Source: Alteromonadaceae bacterium (GTDB taxonomy: Bacteria; Pseudomonadota; Gammaproteobacteria; Pseudomonadales; Oleiphilaceae). From it: a DNA stretch of 5,087 nt. The stretch is taken from positions 1-5,087 of the forward strand of contig JABXHG010000343.1 of assembly GCA_013393545.1 (NCBI GenBank), written 5' to 3'. The notes under the pieces were generated by a model. The model was not told the DNA's origin and did no database searches. It was given only the letters and a program-made list of their open reading frames with translations. Positions within the stretch are counted from its first letter, which is position 1. Each line of letters starts with the position of its first letter. Positions 1-5,087 of the stretch are shown one piece after another. The position numbers and the translations under genes are program-made.

Positions 1-16
1 AGTTGTGGGGAGGGGA

Positions 17-22
17 TGTCAA
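17..22 (-). promoter_or_regulatory. Isolated perfect -35 hexamer at the left edge
   Basis: TTGACA occurs on the minus strand ten bases past the phosphoesterase stop codon. Only 16 bases follow before the window ends, so any -10 box would lie outside. It could start a promoter for a further minus-strand gene. The rest of 1-32 shows only a C-rich run on that strand and no intrinsic terminator for the operon. Confidence 0.15.
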
Positions 23-32
23 AAACCTTACA

Positions 33-2015
33 TTAGGGCCTCAATTCACCCGACTGCCAGTCTATAGTGAAATTTTCGTCAGGCTCACCTTCTTGCAGCG
101 CAAGGAAAATATCCAGCACAGGTCCGAAGCGATGCGCCAGAGCAGCCGCCAACTGGTGTTTACTTTCGTTTTCCTCAGCCACCTTTGCAGGCGCTTCAAC
201 CTCGTTCGCGAGCCCGCTGAGGCTAACGGCAAGTAACTGATACTGACGCAAACGGGACTCAGAAATGTCCTTAAGTGCTAACCGGCCAGCATTGCGAATG
301 CGGTAAAAATCGACCGCAAATTCAAAGCCCGTCCACTGCGAAAAGTCTGACGGCTCGAAGCCTTTACTGCGTGCTAAAGACTCGCCCGTGGCTTTGGCCT
401 CCGGCCAGGATCTTTGCTCAGTAAGCTGCGATAACGACAACAATTGCTCGCCGTTTAACGAAAACACCCAGTCACGTAAATCGGCTGGCCAGTCGTTAGG
501 AAGAAACCGCTGACGGGTCAGTTCGCGAATGTGCCAGTCAGTAAATTCCTGATAATTTTTAGCCGTTAAAACCTCTTTGTCCCAGAGTTTTTCCGCCTCT
601 GTCGACAGCAACTGCTGGTACTCTTCTCTATAGTGCTCAAACAGTTCGTTAAAGCGCGGCACCTCTTTAACAACAATGGTTTCAACTGCTAGTGAACCCG
701 ACTGACCAGGCCTTAGAACTTTATACGCAGGCACATAAGCCGCAAGTGACGGCGCTTGTATATTCACTAAAAACTGTTCGCCGCTGCGGGTAACACCGGT
801 GTCGTTCATATGCATATGACCGCCCACGTGCACTTTGAGCCCGGTTTCGGCGAGCAGTTTGCTGACAGAATCATCTGGCCGCCTCGCCAATTGAAACGTA
901 CCATCACCGAATAATTCAGATATGGTGTCAGACTGTCCGTCATAAAACTCTGCCATAGGAAAATGACTAAAAGCTAACAGCGTTTTTCCCCGTTCGTCAG
1001 CTTGCTTTACAATATCCTTTATCCAGCCCATTAAATGCTTTTTATGCGTCAGCAATTTGTTATAGCCAGCGTTACCGGAGCCATGAAAGTCATTAGCCGA
1101 TAACGACTCCTGACCTGTCTGTTCTTTAGGGATGTAAACATTGGCGTCTATGGCCAGCAACCACAAACCCTCCGCAGGTTCCACCAGATAACTGGCATCG
1201 GTAATTTCCCCACAGTTAACAGCGTTTTCAGCCTTAAATTCGCCACCGCTGCCGTTGCTGCAAATTTCGTATTGTCTCGCGTTGAGTTCAGCACTGGCTT
1301 TTGCCTTAGCTAAATCATAATCTTCGTAGCCGTAATCGCTAAAAGGAGTTTCCCAGTAGATGTATTCCGGCTGCGGCGAAAAACCATGCTCGCCCAGTAT
1401 CGATAAAACACCTTTATACCCCAGCTCCTGCACTTCTTCTGTACAAATAGTCGGCAGCGGGTTTTCGGTTTTAATAACCGCCTGCCTGCCTTTATACCCT
1501 GTGCATTCTGCGGCACCTTTACTGAATATTCGCTGCCGGTGACCGTCTGTGCCCAGATAATCCGGTTTTCCGGCGGGACGACTTAAGGGACGAACCGGAT
1601 CATGGTTTCCCGGTGCCGCAAAAAACCGCATATCGTACTTCTGCTGATAATGCTTGAGTATTTTCTGCAGCCCGCGCAAGTGCACCTGTTGTCCGTCATC
1701 GCTGAAGTCGCCGGGAAGCGCAATATGTTTAATTCCTCTGGCTGCTGCATCATCTAGCGCGGCAAGCAGTGCGAAGTAATTTTCGTTAAACAGACGGGTA
1801 GAATGCAACTGAGCCTGCATAGTGCGGATAGTCGCGTGATCCTTGCTGCGTGAGTTCGGCAAGCCTTTGAACGAGCCGTCGTTAAAGTCGGCATAAACAT
1901 CGTGAAAGTGAATGTCCGGCATAAAAGCAACTGCCGGAACTTCTTTATTGTCAGCTTTGACTTGCGCTGCCATAAACAGCAGCGCAAGCAACATCGTACT
2001 TAAAATACACTTCAT
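33..2015 (-). CDS. Secreted calcineurin-like metallophosphoesterase
   Basis: Predicted periplasmic or surface phosphoesterase of the calcineurin-like (Metallophos) superfamily, which hydrolyses phosphate mono- or diesters with a two-metal centre. The 660-residue protein starts with a signal peptide (hydrophobic MLLALLFMAA, likely cut after VKA at residue 21). All five hallmark motifs are present in order: D34-x-H36, GDFSDDG (D103), GNHD (N137, H138, D139), SHFP (H351), and GHMH (H400, H402), so it should be active. The stretch between GNHD and SHFP is unusually long, about 210 residues, and holds four cysteines (171, 191, 252, 268) that could form two disulfides. Residues 450-645 form a helix-rich C-terminal extension I do not recognise. 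It lacks an obvious 5'-nucleotidase C-terminal domain, so a UshA-type enzyme is unlikely. The start ATG lies three bases after the receptor stop, with no Shine-Dalgarno sequence, which implies translational coupling. The superfamily call is firm; the substrate is unknown. Confidence 0.93.
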   Translation of the reverse strand: MKCILSTMLLALLFMAAQVKADNKEVPAVAFMPDIHFHDVYADFNDGSFKGLPNSRSKDHATIRTMQAQLHSTRLFNENYFALLAALDDAAARGIKHIALPGDFSDDGQQVHLRGLQKILKHYQQKYDMRFFAAPGNHDPVRPLSRPAGKPDYLGTDGHRQRIFSKGAAECTGYKGRQAVIKTENPLPTICTEEVQELGYKGVLSILGEHGFSPQPEYIYWETPFSDYGYEDYDLAKAKASAELNARQYEICSNGSGGEFKAENAVNCGEITDASYLVEPAEGLWLLAIDANVYIPKEQTGQESLSANDFHGSGNAGYNKLLTHKKHLMGWIKDIVKQADERGKTLLAFSHFPMAEFYDGQSDTISELFGDGTFQLARRPDDSVSKLLAETGLKVHVGGHMHMNDTGVTRSGEQFLVNIQAPSLAAYVPAYKVLRPGQSGSLAVETIVVKEVPRFNELFEHYREEYQQLLSTEAEKLWDKEVLTAKNYQEFTDWHIRELTRQRFLPNDWPADLRDWVFSLNGEQLLSLSQLTEQRSWPEAKATGESLARSKGFEPSDFSQWTGFEFAVDFYRIRNAGRLALKDISESRLRQYQLLAVSLSGLANEVEAPAKVAEENESKHQLAAALAHRFGPVLDIFLALQEGEPDENFTIDWQSGELRP

Positions 2016-2018
2016 AGC

Positions 2019-4841
2019 TTAAATACTGCCGCGAATACCCAGGCTCACCCGACGCCCTGAGAACTCATACATGGTCGGGAATTTAGGATCCATTGTGTAG
2101 CCTTTGGTTGCTTCGTCGGTTATGTTAATTCCCTCAACCACGACTTTAATTGAGTCATTAATTTTGTAACCTAAAGAGATATCAACCTGACCGTAGTCGT
2201 CGCGGTAGACTGGGTACATACTGCGCTCAACACGCTCCACATATTCGTCTTTATAATTGTAAGAAACCCGTGCATCAAAACTATTATTCTCATAATAAGC
2301 GGTAAAGTTATACGTGGTTTCAGCCAACCCCGGCGGTGGCGTTGGAATACCCAAATCAGACGACCCCGTTAACGAGTTGTCCAGCTTGGTGTAGTTAGAG
2401 TTAATACCAAAACCTTCTAACGACGAGTGCAGCGCTTTAAGCGGGAACTGGGCTATTAATTCAATTCCCGATACATCGTAAGAACCTTCATCGTTCACCT
2501 TCTGGTACACATCAAAGTCATAAACGCCATCCAGTGTGCCGTTGTCATTGTATTTGGTAACGTCTTTTACAACGCCGGTTAAAGACTCACGGACGACGCC
2601 TTCAACAGTTTTGTCAAAATAGGAAGCAGCCAGAATACCGCCGTTATCTAAGTACCACTCAACCCCAAGCTCCCATTGATCAGCGTAAGTCGGTTTCAAA
2701 TCAGGGTTACCATCGCGATACTTAAATTCGTTCACACTCACCGTTCGTTTATAGGCAATGTCGCCTAATGCTGGGCGAATAAAAGTTTCGGAGGCAGCAG
2801 CTCGCAATAACACGCTGTCGCTTAGCTCAACCACCATATTCAGGCTGGGCAGAACGTCGGTATAACTACCTTTTTTCGATACCGGCTCGTCTGTATAACC
2901 CGTACTACCGTCCGGCAGTTGAACCTGGTGGTAACCAAAAGACAAAACCGAGGTATCGACAGCGCGCACACCCGCGTTCAGAGACACCGGGAACTGGCCG
3001 ACATTAAATTCAAAGTCTGCCATTGCGTAAATGCTCAGCACTTCCTCGTCCACGCGGTAAAACTGGTTGTCCTGGAACGGCACATTAAAGCCGTCGTAGC
3101 GGAATTCATTACGCGCATAGCCATTAGAGACCTGACTCCAACCACCTTTCCCTTCAACTTCTGGCAGGTAAGCGCCGCCTGGTACTAAATCTGAAATCAG
3201 CGTCAGCTCGCTGTCCTCTAACGTTCGCTCACCACTCCAGGAGCTATCTCCCGCAGTTGGCCCTTTCACCTGAACATTGCCAAGGTTCCGCTCTTTAGAT
3301 TTGTCTGTGTACCGGGCACCGAACTGGACTTTAGCTAATGCAGGGAAGGCATCCCAGAAAATGCCGCGACTGAAATCAAACTGTGCGGCGTACTTATCGT
3401 CTGTAATTTCTTCAAGGTCGACATTATAGAAGTCAAACAAATACGAGCCGGGCGAATTATACATATCGATAGTGTCAGGATTATCGCTCGGAATAGTTTC
3501 ACCGCCAGTACTGGTGTAACGGGTTCTGGATGGCGCATAAGCCGTGTGCTTTAAGTTGGTGCGGTCAGAGGTTTTTTCAGCCCCGGAATACCCCAGTAGC
3601 CCGGTAACAGTCCATTCTCCCAGTTGCCAGTCCAGCGACAAGCTCAGTTGGCTGTAATCCGTTTCGTGTACATTCTCTTTGCTTAAAAATTCGTGTTGCG
3701 TTGCAGCATAAGACACGTCAGAAAGTACCACCATGCCGTACTCAGAGAAGGTGGTGTCATCGTATTCATGAATGCGTTCTAACGCACTAACACTTGAGGC
3801 TGAATAAGCGGCTGCATCGTATTCGTCCTCGGTATTGTCATACCCACCTAACATGGCATCAAGCGTCAGGCTGAAGTCATTACTGGGCTTGTATTGGATA
3901 GACGCGGTGGCGCCCCATTTTTCCTGCTCGTTTAAATAAGCGCGGTCGCCAACCTTATTCATAAAGACGACTCGCCCGGTTTCATCGCTATCTAATGGGT
4001 CATCAATAACCACGCCAGTGTCTCGTTCCAGCACGGCAAGAGTTTGATCCGACTGCCACTGTGAATCACCGGATTTCTCGGTCCAGCGTGACAGTGGGCG
4101 AAAATCGATGCCGGAGTTAGAGTCAGTTCGGTTGGTGCGTTCGCTGTGCGAAAACGATACCAGCGCGCCCCAGTCGCCGAATGTGTCACTGGCAAGGAAA
4201 GAGAACTTCGGGTCAACTTCTTCTGAAATAGAGTTGTGAGCCGCTTCTACCGAAGCCACAAGCTGCGTTTCATCGTAATCAAAAGGTCTGGCAGTCGAAA
4301 TAAGCACTGAGCCTGCAATGCCGCCTTCTTCATCAGCCGCCGTTGGCGACTTTTTCACGGTTACTGACTGGATAATTTCCGATGCGAAAATATCAAATTC
4401 GACATCACGTCCGCCACTACCCGAGGCCGTAGCCAGCCCGTTAATGGATACATGGGTAAACTCTGTCGGCAAGCTGCGAACGTTGACTCTTGAACCCAGC
4501 CCTTTGTTACGCTCAATAGTAACCCCTGGCATGCGCTGTAAAGCTTCTGCCAGGTTCTGTTCAGGGAAATCAGCAATATCTGTCGCGACTATCGAATCAG
4601 AAAAGCTGATGTTGGAGCGTTTAATATCAACCGCTTTTTCCAGACTTTTAACGTAGCTACCGCTAACCGCAATCACTTCAATATCTTCTTTTTCAGCACT
4701 ATCGCTTTCGTTCAACTCCTGAGCCTGAAGCGCATAAGCCGATGAACTTAATGCCATGCCCAGTAAAACCTGTTGTACTGCCTGACTCAGTTTCGTTTTT
4801 TTACTGACTGAGTTTTTATTACGATATTTTCGTGCTTTCAT
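2019..4841 (-). CDS. TonB-dependent outer-membrane receptor (TIGR01782-like)
   Basis: Outer-membrane active transporter: a 22-strand barrel with an N-terminal plug, driven by TonB-ExbB-ExbD. The 940-residue product has a long basic n-region and a hydrophobic core (VLLGMALSSSAYA), with cleavage likely after residue 37 or 40. A TonB-box-like segment, EVIAVSG, lies at about 55-61. The plug runs from about 75 to 190 and matches the Caulobacter/Xanthomonas-type receptor pattern: FPEQNLAEALQRMPGV, then VRSLPTEFTHVSINGL, then TAADEEGGIAGSVLISTARPFDY. The barrel holds the typical GNPDLKPTYADQWELG element near 707-722 and ends GRRVSLGIRGSI. The mature protein is acidic and has no cysteine. The last residue is Ile, not the usual Phe, Trp or Tyr. 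The start is well supported: AGGA sits seven bases upstream of the ATG. Relatives often import glycans or other bulky nutrients, but the phosphoesterase downstream suggests a phosphorylated ligand here. That is inference from context. Confidence 0.96.
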   Translation of the reverse strand: MKARKYRNKNSVSKKTKLSQAVQQVLLGMALSSSAYALQAQELNESDSAEKEDIEVIAVSGSYVKSLEKAVDIKRSNISFSDSIVATDIADFPEQNLAEALQRMPGVTIERNKGLGSRVNVRSLPTEFTHVSINGLATASGSGGRDVEFDIFASEIIQSVTVKKSPTAADEEGGIAGSVLISTARPFDYDETQLVASVEAAHNSISEEVDPKFSFLASDTFGDWGALVSFSHSERTNRTDSNSGIDFRPLSRWTEKSGDSQWQSDQTLAVLERDTGVVIDDPLDSDETGRVVFMNKVGDRAYLNEQEKWGATASIQYKPSNDFSLTLDAMLGGYDNTEDEYDAAAYSASSVSALERIHEYDDTTFSEYGMVVLSDVSYAATQHEFLSKENVHETDYSQLSLSLDWQLGEWTVTGLLGYSGAEKTSDRTNLKHTAYAPSRTRYTSTGGETIPSDNPDTIDMYNSPGSYLFDFYNVDLEEITDDKYAAQFDFSRGIFWDAFPALAKVQFGARYTDKSKERNLGNVQVKGPTAGDSSWSGERTLEDSELTLISDLVPGGAYLPEVEGKGGWSQVSNGYARNEFRYDGFNVPFQDNQFYRVDEEVLSIYAMADFEFNVGQFPVSLNAGVRAVDTSVLSFGYHQVQLPDGSTGYTDEPVSKKGSYTDVLPSLNMVVELSDSVLLRAAASETFIRPALGDIAYKRTVSVNEFKYRDGNPDLKPTYADQWELGVEWYLDNGGILAASYFDKTVEGVVRESLTGVVKDVTKYNDNGTLDGVYDFDVYQKVNDEGSYDVSGIELIAQFPLKALHSSLEGFGINSNYTKLDNSLTGSSDLGIPTPPPGLAETTYNFTAYYENNSFDARVSYNYKDEYVERVERSMYPVYRDDYGQVDISLGYKINDSIKVVVEGINITDEATKGYTMDPKFPTMYEFSGRRVSLGIRGSI

Positions 4842-4931
4842 TAAGAAATCCTATTAATAGTGAGTGACTGCCAGGGCTGCTACCAAACGAAAGCACGTAT
4901 GATAGGTGTGGTAGTGTTTCAATAGGATTTC
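4831..4931 (-). promoter_or_regulatory. Structured mRNA leader masking the receptor start (two interleaved stems)
   Basis: Stem A pairs GAAAUCCUAUUGA (4931-4919) with UUAAUAGGAUUUC (4857-4845): 13 bp with one G-U pair, burying the AGGA Shine-Dalgarno sequence. Stem B pairs CGUGCUUUCGUU (4897-4886) with AAUGAAAGCACG (4842-4831): 12 bp with one G-U pair, burying the AUG and codons 2-4. The halves alternate A-B-A-B along the RNA, so they form either a pseudoknot or two competing states. A 6-bp hairpin, CUACCA/UGGUAG (4914-4909 with 4885-4880), presents the upstream half of stem B in its loop. The pairings are seen directly; the control role is inferred. It matches no riboswitch class I can name. 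Confidence 0.5.
4849..4852 (-). promoter_or_regulatory. Ribosome binding site of the receptor gene
   Basis: AGGA lies seven bases upstream of the ATG at 4841, at good spacing, and fixes the start chosen for the receptor. It sits within a perfect 10-bp palindrome overlap (CTATTAATAG, 4851-4860) and within the 3' half of stem A, so access to it may depend on leader folding. Confidence 0.75.
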
Positions 4932-4937
4932 GTTTAA

Positions 4938-4955
4938 CTTACAGTTTTATGAAGC
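4938..4955 (-). promoter_or_regulatory. Candidate PhoB-binding (Pho) box
   Basis: The minus strand reads GCTTCATAAAACTGTAAG. The central 11 bases, CATAAAACTGT, agree exactly with the Pho-box consensus CTGTCATAWAWCTGTCAY, and 13 of 18 positions match overall. Both outer edges are degenerate. A phosphate-starvation site would suit an operon with a phosphoesterase. Against it, the box lies just downstream of the best -10 match, whereas a PhoB site normally stands in for the -35 box. A PhoB-type promoter here would need a weak -10 such as TATTGA near 4919-4924. Confidence 0.35.
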
Positions 4956-4957
4956 TT

Positions 4958-4987
4958 ATTGTATTAACCTGTTAACTCAAAAGTCAG
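4958..4987 (-). promoter_or_regulatory. Candidate sigma70 promoter of the receptor operon
   Basis: On the minus strand a -35-like CTGACT (4987-4982, 4 of 6 to TTGACA) and a -10-like TACAAT (4963-4958, 5 of 6 to TATAAT) are separated by 18 bases. Transcription would start near 4951, giving a leader of about 110 bases that contains both complementary stems described separately. The -35 box overlaps the stop codon of the possible upstream gene. The match is reasonable but not strong, and a PhoB-driven promoter slightly downstream is an alternative. Confidence 0.45.
4964..4975. promoter_or_regulatory. Palindrome TTAAC-CT-GTTAA in the promoter spacer
   Basis: A perfect inverted repeat with 5-bp arms and a 2-bp centre lies inside the spacer between the candidate -35 and -10 boxes. 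A dimeric repressor bound here would block RNA polymerase. It is short and AT-rich, so it may be fortuitous, and I cannot assign it to a known regulator. Confidence 0.3.
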
Positions 4988-5087
4988 GCAGCAATAACAT
5001 TTCGGGCCGCATGAGTCATTTTCACTAATTGCTTTCTGACCTCACCAGAGGTCACACAGTCAGTCCCAAAAGTAATGAAAATACTCC
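4984..5087 (-). CDS. Possible 3' end of an unidentified gene (partial)
   Basis: An open frame enters from the right edge and runs 33 full codons before a TGA at 4984-4986. The visible tail reads SIFITFGTDCVTSGEVRK, then about 15 more residues ending ARNVIAA: a short hydrophobic strand, a loop and an amphipathic helix, which looks protein-like. I do not recognise the family. The shape would suit the end of several small-molecule-binding regulator domains, but this is not evidence for one. It lies on the same strand as the receptor, 142 bases upstream, and the candidate receptor promoter overlaps its stop codon. A 33-codon open frame arises by chance fairly often, so the call depends on sequence outside the window. 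A 7-bp inverted repeat lies inside it. Confidence 0.4.
   Translation of the reverse strand, partial: SIFITFGTDCVTSGEVRKQLVKMTHAARNVIAA
5037..5054. repeat. Inverted repeat TGACCTC-4-GAGGTCA
   Basis: Perfect 7-bp arms (5037-5043 and 5048-5054) flank a 4-base centre. The repeat falls inside the possible partial gene. It has no T-tract on either side, so it is not an intrinsic terminator. It could be a dimer-binding operator, an mRNA hairpin or chance. Confidence 0.5.

Noticed and set aside
1..32. Intrinsic terminator after the phosphoesterase gene
   Set aside because: No stable hairpin followed by a T-tract is visible on the minus strand; the terminator, if present, lies beyond the window.
7..36. 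A G-rich run followed by ATG on the plus strand, resembling a ribosome binding site and start
   Set aside because: The ATG directly abuts the purine run, leaving no spacing, and the frame stops after six codons.
3..236. A 77-codon plus-strand open frame near the left edge
   Set aside because: It lies almost wholly antisense to the phosphoesterase and has no credible initiation site or recognisable product.
4318..4656. A 112-codon plus-strand open frame antisense to the receptor plug
   Set aside because: It is the complement of a strongly conserved plug region, has no ribosome binding site, and gives a low-complexity, non-family product.
4819..4896. A 25-codon GTG-started open frame in the receptor leader that overlaps the receptor start, as a possible leader peptide
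   Set aside because: No Shine-Dalgarno sequence precedes the GTG, and the peptide has no regulatory feature such as a run of one residue.
5075..5087. An ATG at the right edge that could begin a plus-strand gene
   Set aside because: No Shine-Dalgarno sequence precedes it, and only three further whole codons are visible.

Overview
The window looks like a piece of chromosome from a marine gammaproteobacterium, probably of the Alteromonadales (Idiomarina/Alteromonas/Shewanella-like). This is inferred from moderate GC, acidic secreted proteins, and the pairing of a long TonB-dependent receptor of the Caulobacter/Xanthomonas type with a secreted phosphoesterase. The genus cannot be fixed from the sequence alone. 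Nothing mobile was seen: no tRNA, rRNA, CRISPR array, insertion sequence or integrase.

Layout, read along the minus strand, which carries all the supported genes. At the right edge (4984-5087) is what may be the last 33 codons of an unidentified gene. Next comes a 142-base control region (4842-4983) with a candidate sigma70 promoter, a short palindrome in its spacer, and a partial PhoB-box match. It also has two long self-complementary stems that cover the ribosome binding site and start codon of the next gene. The receptor gene follows (4841-2019, 940 aa). After only three bases comes a secreted calcineurin-like metallophosphoesterase (2015-33, 660 aa). The last 32 bases at the left edge are non-coding as far as can be seen.

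The two complete genes almost certainly form one translationally coupled unit. The second has no Shine-Dalgarno sequence and starts right after the receptor's stop codon. The simplest reading is a small scavenging system: the phosphoesterase acts outside the cytoplasm on a phosphorylated compound, and the receptor carries the substrate or product across the outer membrane using TonB energy. The substrate is not known.

The most unusual structure is in the leader of the receptor mRNA. Two interleaved complementary pairs, of 13 and 12 base pairs, mask the Shine-Dalgarno sequence and the AUG respectively. The arrangement fits a pseudoknot or a two-state translational switch.
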